NCBI GenBank assembly: GCA_046726955.1
Contig: JBKPBQ010000623.1
Coordinates: forward strand, 1 to 26,712
Reading direction: 5' to 3'
DNA from: CAVPGH01 sp046726955
GTDB taxonomy: Bacteria > Acidobacteriota > Vicinamibacteria > Fen-336
DNA: 26,712 nt
How positions within the stretch are numbered: the first letter of the stretch is position 1; each line of letters begins with the position of its first letter. This document shows positions 6,910 through 14,370 of this stretch, piece after piece. The notes under the pieces are model-generated. The model was not told the DNA's origin, searched no databases, and saw only the letters and a list, made by a program, of their open reading frames with translations. Both the position numbers and the translations under genes were made by a program.

Positions 6910-7898
6910 GGCTCCTCTCGCTCTCGCGAGCGCGGGAGCTCGTCGCGGCGATGCGCGGGCGGCGCGTCCTCGTGATCGGCGACGTCATGCTCGACGAGTT
7001 CCTCTGGGGCCGGGTGGCCCGCATCTCTCCCGAGGCCCCGGTGCCGGTGGTGGAAGTGACGCGGCAGAGCTTCCACCTCGGCGGGGCCGGCAACGTGGCC
7101 CGGAACATTCGCGCCCTCGGCGGCGAGGCCGTGCTCGCGGGAGTGGTCGGGAAGGACACCGCGGGCGATCGCGTGCGGGAGGCGATGGAAGCGGCGGGCA
7201 TCGAATCGCTGCTCACCGCGTCCGACACCGGCCGGCCGACCACCGTGAAGACGCGCATCATCGCGCACCACCAGCAGGTGGTGAGGGCCGATCGTGAGTC
7301 CGCGAGCGAGGTGGCGGACTCGGTGGAGACGGCGCTCGTGGCGGCGGCGCGGGACGCACTTCCCCGCTGCCAGGCGCTCCTCGTCTCGGACTACCAGAAG
7401 GGCGTCGTGACCGCGGGGCTCCTTCGCCGGCTCCTGCCGCTCGCCCGGCGGCGCGGGCTGCCCGTGCTCGTGGACCCCAAGGTGCGGCACTTCGCCCGCT
7501 ATCGCCGCGTCGCCCTCGTCACCCCGAACCAGGGGGAGGCGGAGCAGGCCTCCGGCATCGCGATCCGCGGTCCGGCGGACCTCGTCGCCGCGGGACAGGC
7601 CCTGCTGAAGCGGCTCGACTGTCGGGCCGTGCTCATCACGCGTGGCGAGCAGGGGATGAGCCTCTTCGAGCGCGGACGCCGGCCCGTGCACATCCCCACC
7701 GCGGCCCGCGAGGTCTTCGATGTGACGGGCGCGGGCGACAGCGTGATCGCGACGCTCGCCCTCGCGCTCTGCGCCGGGGCGCGGTTGCCGGAGGCCGCCG
7801 CCCTCGCCAACTACGCGGCGGGTGTGGTGGTGGGAAAGCTCGGCACGGCCTCCGCCACGCCCACAGAGGTGCTGGCCGCAGCGGGAAAAAGCGCGTGA
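6906..7898 (+). CDS. rfaE1: D-glycero-beta-D-manno-heptose-7-phosphate kinase
   Basis: This 330-residue PfkB/ribokinase-family enzyme phosphorylates heptose 7-phosphate at C1 in ADP-heptose synthesis for the LPS inner core. Visible motifs are VLVIGDVMLDEFLWGRV (21-37), the substrate-binding HLGGAGNVARNIRALGG (57-73), VSDYQKG (160-166), TPNQGEAE (206-213) and the anion-hole/catalytic-base DVTGAGD (272-278, D278). Its length fits a kinase-only protein; the adenylyltransferase domain found in fused HldE is absent and must be encoded elsewhere. The GTG start overlaps the upstream stop, and the stop overlaps the next GTG in the same GTGA way, so the gene is translationally coupled on both sides. 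Confidence 0.93.
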   Translation: MRLLSLSRARELVAAMRGRRVLVIGDVMLDEFLWGRVARISPEAPVPVVEVTRQSFHLGGAGNVARNIRALGGEAVLAGVVGKDTAGDRVREAMEAAGIESLLTASDTGRPTTVKTRIIAHHQQVVRADRESASEVADSVETALVAAARDALPRCQALLVSDYQKGVVTAGLLRRLLPLARRRGLPVLVDPKVRHFARYRRVALVTPNQGEAEQASGIAIRGPADLVAAGQALLKRLDCRAVLITRGEQGMSLFERGRRPVHIPTAAREVFDVTGAGDSVIATLALALCAGARLPEAAALANYAAGVVVGKLGTASATPTEVLAAAGKSA

Positions 7899-9022
7899 AG
7901 GTCGCCGTCGTCGGCGCGGGGCCCGCGGGATCGCTCCTCGCGTGGCGCCTCGCGAGGGACGGCGCCCTCGTCACGATCTTCGATGCCTCCCACCCGCGCG
8001 AGAAGCCCTGCGGGGGCGGCCTCACCGCCAAAGCGCTCGACCTCCTCCCCGAGGCGCCGCCGTCCGATCCCCTGCCCGTCCGCCGTGTGAGGGCTTGCGT
8101 CTTCGAGTCCGGAGAGGGCGCGAGTGTGGACGTGGCGCTCGCCTCGCCGGTAGCGGTCGGGGCGAGGCGCGAGATCGACGCCTGGCTCCTGCGGCGGGCG
8201 GTGGAGGCGGGCGCCCGCCACGTCGCGGAGCGCGTGGCGGCGGTGGACGCCGCCGGCCGCGTGCGCACCGCGTCTGGACGCGACGAGCCGTTCGACCTGG
8301 TGGTCGGCGCGGACGGCGCGGGCAGCCTCGTCCGGCGCACGTTCCTCCAGCCCACCCCGCCGGCGCGCCTCTACATGGCCGCCGGCTGGTACGCCCGCGG
8401 CGACTCGCCGATGCTCGTCCGCTTCACGCCCGGCCTCGCCGGCTACCTCTGGCTCTTCCCGCGCCCCGATCACGTCGGCGTCGGGATCTGCGCGCCCCTC
8501 GCGGCCGTGCCCACGAAGGAGCTGGTGGACCGGCTCGAAGCGACGGTCGCCCGCCACTTCCCCGCCCTGCTGGAGACCGAAGGCGGGCGCTACGCCCACA
8601 CGATCCCCTCGCCTTCCCCGGACCCGGCCTCGATCCTCGAGATCGCCGGCGAGCGGTGGGCGCTCGTGGGCGACGCCGCCGCCCTCGCCGACCCCATCAC
8701 GGGCGAGGGGATCTACTACGCGCTGCGCTCCGCGCTCGTCCTCGCCGACACGCTGCGCGACGACGGCTCGCCCGTGCGCTACCCGGCGCGGGCGCTCGAG
8801 GACTTCGGCCACGAGCTGCTGAAGTCGGCGGCCCTGCGCGAGCGGTTTTTCGCCCCCGGCTTCGCGCGCCGCATGATCGCCTTCAGCCGGAGGAGCCCCG
8901 CCGTGCGCGAGGTGCTGGCCGACCTCGTGCTCGGACGCCAGGGCTACCTCGGGCTCAAGCGCCGGCTGCTGCGCGCGGGGCCGCGCTTCCTCTGGCAGGT
9001 CCTCCGGGGGCGAGCGGCCTAG
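7895..9022 (+). CDS. Geranylgeranyl-reductase-family FAD-dependent oxidoreductase
   Basis: This 375-residue flavoprotein has the N-terminal Rossmann motif VGAGPAGSLLAWRLA (6-20), the KPCGGGLT motif (37-44) that marks the geranylgeranyl reductase branch of the PHBH-like fold, a VVGADGAGSLVRR segment (137-148) and the second FAD-binding motif GDAAALADPITGEG (259-272). Relatives reduce double bonds of prenyl chains, hydroxylate aromatics or halogenate, so the substrate cannot be read from sequence. It is coupled by a GTGA overlap to the heptose kinase in an envelope operon, so a polyprenyl carrier or membrane lipid would be a reasonable substrate, but that is inference. A basic C-terminal tail may help membrane association. 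Confidence 0.85.
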   Translation: MKVAVVGAGPAGSLLAWRLARDGALVTIFDASHPREKPCGGGLTAKALDLLPEAPPSDPLPVRRVRACVFESGEGASVDVALASPVAVGARREIDAWLLRRAVEAGARHVAERVAAVDAAGRVRTASGRDEPFDLVVGADGAGSLVRRTFLQPTPPARLYMAAGWYARGDSPMLVRFTPGLAGYLWLFPRPDHVGVGICAPLAAVPTKELVDRLEATVARHFPALLETEGGRYAHTIPSPSPDPASILEIAGERWALVGDAAALADPITGEGIYYALRSALVLADTLRDDGSPVRYPARALEDFGHELLKSAALRERFFAPGFARRMIAFSRRSPAVREVLADLVLGRQGYLGLKRRLLRAGPRFLWQVLRGRAA

Positions 9023-9074
9023 CCGCCTAACGAACGTAGCCGAGGGGCCCGTCGAACCGTCACTCGGTGCGCGG

Positions 9075-9096
9075 GCCGGCGGCGGCCACCGCCGGC
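9075..9096. terminator. GC-rich stem-loop between convergent genes
   Basis: A perfect 8-bp inverted repeat (GCCGGCGG at 9075-9082 with CCGCCGGC at 9089-9096, six-base loop) lies in the 106-base gap between the convergent stops at 9022 and 9129. No T tract follows on either side, so a Rho-independent role in both directions is only a possibility. Confidence 0.35.
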
Positions 9097-9128
9097 AGGA
9101 CGCGCACGACCCGCCTGACGCTCACGCT

Positions 9129-10700
9129 TCAGTGCTTGAAGTGCCGCACTCCGGTGAACACCATCACGATCCCGTGCTCGTCGGCGGCGTCGATGACCTC
9201 GTCGTCCTTGATCGAGCCGCCGGGCTGGATCACCGCGATCGCACCCGCCTTCGCGACCTCGTCGAGGCCGTCCCGGAAGGGGAAGAAGGCGTCGGAGGCG
9301 GCGGCCGTGCCCTTGAGCGGGAGCTGCGCCTTCTGGGCGGCGATGCGCGCCGCGTCGACCCGGCTCATCTGCCCGGCCCCCACGCCCACCGTCTGCACGG
9401 CGTTGGCGAAGACGATGGCGTTGCTCTTCACGTGCTTGGCCACGGTCCAGGCGAGCTCCATGGCCTTCCAATCCTCGTCGGTGGGCTTCCGCTTCGTCAT
9501 GACCTCGCACTTCTCGCGCTCGAGCCGGTGGAGGTCCCACTGCTGGGCGAGGAGGCCGCCCATCACCCGCCGGAGGTCGAAGCCCGTGACCTTGTGGATG
9601 CCCGTCGTGTCCATGTCCATGACCCGCACGTTGGGCTTCTTGGCGAGCGCCTGGCGCGCGTCGGGCGCGAAGCCGGGGGCGATCACCGCCTCCACGAAGA
9701 CGGAGGCGATCTTCTCCGACGCCTCGTGCTCGAGCCGGCGGTTGAAGGCCACGATCCCGCCGAAGGCGGAGACGGGATCTCCCGCCCAGGCCCGCTCGTA
9801 GGCCTCGAGCGTCGAGGCGCCGAGCCCCGTCCCGCAGGGGTTCGTGTGCTTGATGATCACGCACGCCGCGTCCTTGAGCTCGGTGACGAGCCGCCAGGCC
9901 GCGTCGAGGTCGAGGATGTTGTTGAACGAGAGCTCCTTGCCCTGCACCTTGCGGGCGGCCGCGACGGAGTAGAGCGTCGAGCCGAGATCGCTGTAGAAGG
10001 CGGCGCGCTGGTGCGGGTTCTCGCCGTAGCGCAGGTCCTGGACCTTCTCGAACGTGAGGCCCAGCCGGTACGGGAAGACGTCCTCGGAATCGGCGACCGC
10101 GAAGCCTCCGTCCTTCGCTTCGACCTGCGCGAAGTAGGCCGCGATCGCCGCCTCGTAGCGCGCGGAGTGGCGGAACGCCTTCTGCGCGAGGTAGAGGCGC
10201 GTGGGGGCGTCGATCCCGCCGGGCCGGTCGAGCTGCTCGACGAGCAGCTTGTAGTCCGAGGGGTCCACCACGACCGCCACCGACGCGAAGTTCTTGGCCG
10301 CGGCGCGGAGCATCGAGGGACCGCCCACGTCGATGTTCTCGACGGCTTCCGCGAACGGCGCGCCCTTGGCCACCTTGTCCTCGAACGGGTAGAGGTTCAC
10401 GACCACGACGTCCACGGGAGCGATGCCGTGCTTCTCGAGGGCGGCCTTGTGCGCCGCGAGGTCGCGGCGGGCGAGGATGCCCCCGTGGATCTTCGGATGA
10501 AGGGTCTTGACACGCCCGTCGAGCATCTCCGGGAAGCCCGTCGCGGCCTCCACCGGCGTCACCTTCACGCCGGCCTTCTCGAGCTCGGCAGCCGTGCCGC
10601 CCGTGGAGACGACCTCGAAGCCGCGGGCGGCGAGCTCGCGTCCGAGCTCCGCGATCCCGTCCTTGCGGTGGACCGAGAGGAGGGCTCTCTTGCTGCTCAT
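9129..10700 (-). CDS. purH: Bifunctional AICAR formyltransferase/IMP cyclohydrolase
   Basis: It catalyses the last two steps of de novo IMP synthesis in the cytosol. The 523-residue length is typical. The N-terminal cyclohydrolase (MGS-like) half shows ALLSVHRKDGI, STGGTAAELEKAGV (32-45), the EMLDGRVKTLHPKIHGGIL block (58-76) and NLYPFEDKV (102-110). The formyltransferase half shows LRYGENPHQ (223-231), the catalytic IIKHTNPCG (282-290, with K284 and H285), SAFGGIVAFNR and IQPGGSIKDDEVI near the C-terminus. The usual SVSDKTG reads SVHRKDG here. A strong GGAGGA Shine-Dalgarno sequence lies at 10704-10709, inside the end of the upstream gene, whose TGA overlaps the purH ATG (ATGA). Confidence 0.96.
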   Translation of the reverse strand: MSSKRALLSVHRKDGIAELGRELAARGFEVVSTGGTAAELEKAGVKVTPVEAATGFPEMLDGRVKTLHPKIHGGILARRDLAAHKAALEKHGIAPVDVVVVNLYPFEDKVAKGAPFAEAVENIDVGGPSMLRAAAKNFASVAVVVDPSDYKLLVEQLDRPGGIDAPTRLYLAQKAFRHSARYEAAIAAYFAQVEAKDGGFAVADSEDVFPYRLGLTFEKVQDLRYGENPHQRAAFYSDLGSTLYSVAAARKVQGKELSFNNILDLDAAWRLVTELKDAACVIIKHTNPCGTGLGASTLEAYERAWAGDPVSAFGGIVAFNRRLEHEASEKIASVFVEAVIAPGFAPDARQALAKKPNVRVMDMDTTGIHKVTGFDLRRVMGGLLAQQWDLHRLEREKCEVMTKRKPTDEDWKAMELAWTVAKHVKSNAIVFANAVQTVGVGAGQMSRVDAARIAAQKAQLPLKGTAAASDAFFPFRDGLDEVAKAGAIAVIQPGGSIKDDEVIDAADEHGIVMVFTGVRHFKH

Positions 10701-11485
10701 GGTTCCTCCGGTGGCGGCTTCTGGCGGTCGGGGGCGGCGCCTTCCTGCGGCGTGACGATGCGCTGCCGCGCGGGGCGCGTCAAGTCCCCGTGCGCGTCGC
10801 GCCAGACCGCGAGCCAGGTGGCGGCGATGCCCGTGACCGCCCGCGAGTACGACAGCGACGCGACGCCGTACACGGGAGAGCGGAAGTCGATCGCGCGGTA
10901 GCTCACCACCCGGCCGTTCTGGAAGAGCTCCGTTCGGAGCACCGGCGACTGCGGGCGGCTGCGATCGACGAGGCCCTGCCAGTAGCCGGGCAGCTCGCGG
11001 CGGGCGAGCTTCAGCGAGCTCGGGTCGTCGAGCACCACCGGGATCTTCGCGAGGTTCGCGGAGACGAACGCGTAGTACTCGCGCACGACCCCGGACGGAT
11101 AGCCTTCCGGACCCGCGGAGAGCACGGGGTCGGAGAGGTCGGCGGGGATGCGGAGGAGGCTGCCCAGGCGCACGAGCCCTTCCGTCACCCGCTGGTGGCG
11201 CAGCATCTCCACGACCTGGGCCGTCTCCGCGTCGAGGGCGGCCGCTGTCGCGGGGCTCAGGTGGCCCGTCTGGAGGTCCGTCGCCATCGCCTGGCTCACC
11301 GGCGCGGGGAAGCGGCGGAGCTCCGCGAGGATCTTGGACTCGCGCTCCGCGAGCAGCTTCGCGAGCGACCGCGGCAGGAGGCGGCGCGCGTCGCGGTTGA
11401 GCGCCGCCATCACGTCCTCCGGCCAGGCCTGGGCTTCCGCGGCGAGGACGCTCAGCAGTCCCGTCAGCAGGAGGGCGCGACGCAC
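10697..11485 (-). CDS. Secreted protein of unknown function
   Basis: I do not recognise this 262-residue protein. It has a clear Sec signal peptide (MRRALLLTGLLSVLAAEAQA, cleavage probably after AQA at residue 19-20) and a mature, mostly helical region beginning WPEDVMAALNRDARRLLPRSL. The start of the mature protein and a later 'DFRSPVYGVASLSYSRAV' segment vaguely recall the zinc-dependent phospholipase C/P1 nuclease architecture, but the metal-binding histidines are not obvious, so I do not assign it. The C-terminus is Pro/Glu/Lys rich. It lies 4 bases after the MXAN_5187-type gene and overlaps purH by 4 bases, so it belongs to the same transcription unit. Confidence 0.75.
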   Translation of the reverse strand: MRRALLLTGLLSVLAAEAQAWPEDVMAALNRDARRLLPRSLAKLLAERESKILAELRRFPAPVSQAMATDLQTGHLSPATAAALDAETAQVVEMLRHQRVTEGLVRLGSLLRIPADLSDPVLSAGPEGYPSGVVREYYAFVSANLAKIPVVLDDPSSLKLARRELPGYWQGLVDRSRPQSPVLRTELFQNGRVVSYRAIDFRSPVYGVASLSYSRAVTGIAATWLAVWRDAHGDLTRPARQRIVTPQEGAAPDRQKPPPEEP

Positions 11486-11489
11486 AGCG

Positions 11490-12086
11490 CTACTTGACGA
11501 CCTTCGCCTTCAAGGAAACCTTGCCGTCCTTGGTCTCGAGCCGGAAGTCCACCGCCTGCGCTCCCTTGTCGGAGAGGATGCGCGAGGCCTGCTGGCCGAT
11601 CAGCTTCTGAAAGCTGTCGAACTTCACCACGGCGTGCTCGCCCGCCTTTTGCCGCGCGGCGAGGAAGTTCTCGTAGAGCGCCTTCACCGCGGCGAGGTCG
11701 CGGTCGGGGTTCTGCACCCGGAACTCTCCGCCGCCCGCCGGACGCATGGCGCGCGGCGCCTCGGCGACCGGGGCCGGCGGTGGAGGCGGGGGGAGGATGT
11801 CGGCCTTCAGGCCGTGCACGCCGAAGGCCTTGCCCTCCTCGCGGGCGCGGAGCTTCTTCGACCAGAGCTCGTTCAGCGTGTTGTACTTCGCGACCATCGT
11901 CTGGTAGCGGAAGCGCTCCGTGTTGTTGCGGATCTCCGCGTTGGCGTGGCGGCGGATGATCCCCTCCAGCCGGCTCTTGAGGTCCGTGGGCGGCTTCTTC
12001 TCGATCCCGCCGAAGAACTTGTCCCACTCGATCTGGAGCTGGCGCATCTGCTTCTCGATGGCCTCGAGGTCTTCGGCGAGCGGCAT
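11490..12086 (-). CDS. MXAN_5187-type conserved protein
   Basis: This 198-residue soluble protein has two parts. The N-terminal helical half (residues 1-90) holds the sequence I associate with the MXAN_5187 C-terminal-like family of myxobacteria and acidobacteria: an IEWDKFFGGIEKKPPTD stretch, then RNNTERFRYQTMVAKYNTL and a WSKKLRAREEG helix. A proline-rich linker (six consecutive prolines near residue 100) leads to a C-terminal half of about 80 residues, beginning with NPDRDLAAVKALYENFLAAR and ending in two strands (VDFRLETKDGKVSLKAKVV). The biochemical role is unknown. It is the second gene of a four-gene coupled unit ending in purH, three bases after the preceding stop. The family name is from memory and should be confirmed by profile search. 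Confidence 0.75.
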   Translation of the reverse strand: MPLAEDLEAIEKQMRQLQIEWDKFFGGIEKKPPTDLKSRLEGIIRRHANAEIRNNTERFRYQTMVAKYNTLNELWSKKLRAREEGKAFGVHGLKADILPPPPPPAPVAEAPRAMRPAGGGEFRVQNPDRDLAAVKALYENFLAARQKAGEHAVVKFDSFQKLIGQQASRILSDKGAQAVDFRLETKDGKVSLKAKVVK

Positions 12087-12089
12087 CTT

Positions 12090-12509
12090 CTATGAAGGGG
12101 AGGGCGCCTCGGCGCCGACGAAGATCCAGAAGAGGGGGAGCCAGAGCTCGTGCGCGTAGGGTGTCGCCTTGCCGTCCACGTCCACCTCGGTGCCGGGACG
12201 TCCGCTCACGAGGTCGAAGAGGTCGCGCAGCGTGCGCGCCGAGGCCGAGTCGAACGCGGCGTAGTGCGCGAGGCCGTCCCGGCCCGCCTGCTCGTGGTAG
12301 ACGGGCGAGCGGCGAGCGAGCTCCAGCGCGCGCGAGTAGTGCGGGCCCTCGAAGGCGTCGAACCGGAGGCCGATGCGGAAGGGCCGCGGCCGGCGGCCGG
12401 GATAGAGGATGACGACCATCTCGTCGGAGAGATGCTCGATCTCTTTCTCTTCCTTCGGGACCAGCCGGGGCAGGCGATCCGCAAAGTCCGGAGGGCGGTC
12501 CCGACTCAT
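12090..12509 (-). CDS. Hypothetical protein, first gene of the purH unit
   Basis: This 139-residue soluble protein is not recognised. It begins with a charged stretch (PKEEKEIEHLSDEMVV), followed by short strands (VVILYPGRRPRPFRIGLRFD), a helix (YSRALELARRSPVYHEQ) and a Trp-rich C-terminal end (HELWLPLFWIFVGAE). No signal peptide is seen, and no cofactor or catalytic motif is visible. It starts at the ATG at 12509, has no Shine-Dalgarno sequence, and is preceded six bases upstream by a TATTCT hexamer, which suggests a leaderless mRNA. Its stop is three bases before the MXAN_5187-type gene, so the two are likely made together. Confidence 0.7.
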   Translation of the reverse strand: MSRDRPPDFADRLPRLVPKEEKEIEHLSDEMVVILYPGRRPRPFRIGLRFDAFEGPHYSRALELARRSPVYHEQAGRDGLAHYAAFDSASARTLRDLFDLVSGRPGTEVDVDGKATPYAHELWLPLFWIFVGAEAPSPS

Positions 12510-12515
12510 GGCGGG

Positions 12516-12521
12516 AGAATA
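12516..12521 (-). promoter_or_regulatory. Candidate -10 box (TATTCT) for the purH unit
   Basis: On the minus strand TATTCT ends exactly six bases before the ATG at 12509, so the expected transcription start is the A of the ATG. There is no Shine-Dalgarno sequence in between. It lies in the 141-base divergent gap 12510-12650, which also must hold the promoter for the plus-strand gene at 12651. Confidence 0.4.
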
Positions 12522-12650
12522 CCACGGCGTCTACAAACCATCCCACCTCGCACGGCGCCTCGTCTCCGTCCATCTCTTGCCACTGCTGACTTTGGCTCGA
12601 CCGGGGCCCTGGCGCGAGCCTTGCTTCACCAACGGTGTGGGAGTGTGGCC

Positions 12651-12842
12651 ATGAAGTTTGCGAGCTTCTTCCTGGTCGGCTGGGCGCTTTTCCTCGCCGG
12701 CGTGGGCGCCGCTCTCTGGAAGATCGGCTTCCTCCAGCGGGTGGGAGCCGGGTGGACCGCGATCGGATTCCTCATCGCGCTCGGCCTCGGGCTCATGCTG
12801 GCCATCGGCGGACGCCGGTCGATCGAGATCGACCGCACCTGA
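12651..12842 (+). CDS. Small two-span membrane protein
   Basis: This 63-residue protein begins at an ATG with a GGGAG Shine-Dalgarno-like sequence about seven bases upstream. It has two hydrophobic helices (FASFFLVGWALFLAGVGAAL and AIGFLIALGLGLMLAIGG) joined by a short loop containing KIGFLQRVG, and a charged end (RRSIEIDRT). A hairpin-like topology with both ends on the same side of the inner membrane is expected. No family is recognised. It is monocistronic or leads into selA, which has its own candidate promoter 84 bases later. Confidence 0.65.
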   Translation: MKFASFFLVGWALFLAGVGAALWKIGFLQRVGAGWTAIGFLIALGLGLMLAIGGRRSIEIDRT

Positions 12843-12871
12843 CACGATCGGCGGTCCGATCGTCCGATCCA

Positions 12872-12887
12872 GGGCACGAGTGTGCCC
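12872..12887 (+). other. Short perfect inverted repeat upstream of selA
   Basis: GGGCAC (12872-12877) pairs with GTGCCC (12882-12887) around a four-base loop. It is in the 96-base gap before selA, just after a stretch with repeated CCGATC words. There is no T tract, so it may be a weak terminator for the small membrane protein gene or a protein-binding site. I cannot decide between these. Confidence 0.3.
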
Positions 12888-12926
12888 ACGGATCGCGTGC
12901 CGACTCGCCTCCGATCATCGAGCGTG

Positions 12927-12932
12927 TATAGT
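12927..12932 (+). promoter_or_regulatory. Candidate -10 box (TATAGT) for selA
   Basis: The sequence TGTATAGT places a TANNNT box, with an extended-like TG, exactly six bases before the selA ATG. This would start transcription on the A of the ATG. No Shine-Dalgarno sequence is present between them, and no clear -35 was seen. Confidence 0.4.
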
Positions 12933-12938
12933 GCCGGC

Positions 12939-14351
12939 ATGGCGAAGGTTCCGAGCGCCGACCTCCGCCGTCGGCTCCCGTCGGTCGATCAGCTTCTGCA
13001 GAGTCCCGAAGCGGCGGAGCTGCTCGCTCGCCATCCCCGAACCGTCGTCCTCCGCCACGCCCGGGCGCTCCTCGAGGAGGTTCGGCTTCTCGCGACGAGG
13101 GCGGACGGGGACCAGCTCGATGAAGCTCTCCGGTCGCTGACGCGCACGCTTTCCGACCGGCTGATCTCCGCAGCGCGCCCGTCACTCATCGCCGTCATCA
13201 ACGCGACCGGAGTCGTCGTTCACACGAACCTCGGCCGGGCGCCGCTCTCCCGCCACGCCGCGGCGCGCGTGGCCGAGATCGCCGCCTCCTACTCGAACCT
13301 GGAGCTCGACCTCGAGCGCGGCGGCCGCGGCGACCGCGAGGTCCACGCGGAGTCGCGGCTGCGCGACCTGCTGGGGGTCGAGGCCACGGCGGTCGTGAAC
13401 AACTGCGCGGCGGCGGTGCTCCTCGCCGTCAACACGCTCGCCGACGGCCGCGACGTGCTCGTGAGCCGGGGCGAGCTCGTCGAGATCGGCGGGTCGTTCC
13501 GCATCCCCGACGTCCTCGCCAAGACCGGGGCACGCCTCGTCGAAGTGGGGACGACGAACAGGACGCGCGTCGCGGACTTCCGGAACGCGCTCACGCCGCA
13601 GACCGCGCTCATCCTCAAGGTCCACCCCAGCAACTTCCGGATCGTCGGCTTCACGGAGGAGCCCACGCTCCAGGAGCTGTCCGAGCTCGCGGCCGCGGCG
13701 GGGATCCCGCTCGTGGAGGACCAGGGCAGCGGGCTCCTCGTGCGGCTTCCCGGCCCCGCCGCCGGCGAGCCCGATGTCGCCTCGTGCCTCCTCGCCAACG
13801 TGGTGGTGTTCAGCGGCGACAAGCTGCTCGGAGGTCCGCAGGCCGGCCTCGTCGCGGGGAAGCGCCGTTACGTGGAGGCGATGCGCCGCAATCCTCTCTA
13901 CCGCGCGCTGCGCGTGGACAAGATGACGCTCGCCGCGCTCGACGCGGTGCTCGCCGACCACGAGGCGGGCCGGGCCGCCGAGCGTGTGCCCGTCGTGCGC
14001 ATGCTGTCGCTCGACGTCGCCGAGATCGAGGCCCGGGCCCGCGCGTTCGCGCAGGCACTAGCGGCGGAGGCGCCCGGCTTCAGCGCCTCGGTCGAGCCCG
14101 GCGAATCCGCCGTGGGCGGGGGCGCCGCGCCGACAGTAGGCCTGCCCACGCGCCTCGTCGCCCTCACCCACCGCGAGCGGTCGCCGGACGAGCTCGCCGC
14201 GGCCCTCCGCCGGGGAGAGCCCGCCGTCCTCGCCCGAATCGCCGACGCCCGGCTGCTCCTCGATCTCCGCACGGTATCCCCCGAAGACGACGGACGGCTC
14301 CGCGAGGCGCTCGCCCGCGCCGCGCGTCCGCTTGGTGAGCCGCCGCGCTAG
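12939..14351 (+). CDS. selA: L-seryl-tRNA(Sec) selenium transferase
   Basis: This PLP enzyme converts seryl-tRNA(Sec) to selenocysteinyl-tRNA(Sec) using selenophosphate. The 470-residue length matches SelA. Visible features are the N-terminal tRNA-binding region LPSVDQLL, the NATGVVVHTNLGRAPLS block (88-104), the YSNLELDLERGGRGDRE block (118-133), VNNCAAAVLLAVNTLA (153-168), KVHPSNFRIVGFT (227-239), DQGSG (261-265) and the PLP lysine in FSGDKLLGGPQAG (291-303, K295). The ATG at 12939 was chosen over upstream in-frame GTG codons because the conserved start of SelA follows it. selB, selC and selD are not in this window, but SelA implies the organism reads UGA as selenocysteine somewhere. Confidence 0.96.
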   Translation: MAKVPSADLRRRLPSVDQLLQSPEAAELLARHPRTVVLRHARALLEEVRLLATRADGDQLDEALRSLTRTLSDRLISAARPSLIAVINATGVVVHTNLGRAPLSRHAAARVAEIAASYSNLELDLERGGRGDREVHAESRLRDLLGVEATAVVNNCAAAVLLAVNTLADGRDVLVSRGELVEIGGSFRIPDVLAKTGARLVEVGTTNRTRVADFRNALTPQTALILKVHPSNFRIVGFTEEPTLQELSELAAAAGIPLVEDQGSGLLVRLPGPAAGEPDVASCLLANVVVFSGDKLLGGPQAGLVAGKRRYVEAMRRNPLYRALRVDKMTLAALDAVLADHEAGRAAERVPVVRMLSLDVAEIEARARAFAQALAAEAPGFSASVEPGESAVGGGAAPTVGLPTRLVALTHRERSPDELAAALRRGEPAVLARIADARLLLDLRTVSPEDDGRLREALARAARPLGEPPR

Positions 14352-14370
14352 TGGCATCATGAGGGGCTCG

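Noticed and set aside
9132..10901. 589-codon plus-strand open frame opposite purH
   Set aside because: purH on the minus strand is unmistakable; the antisense product is low-complexity Arg/Val/Glu/His.
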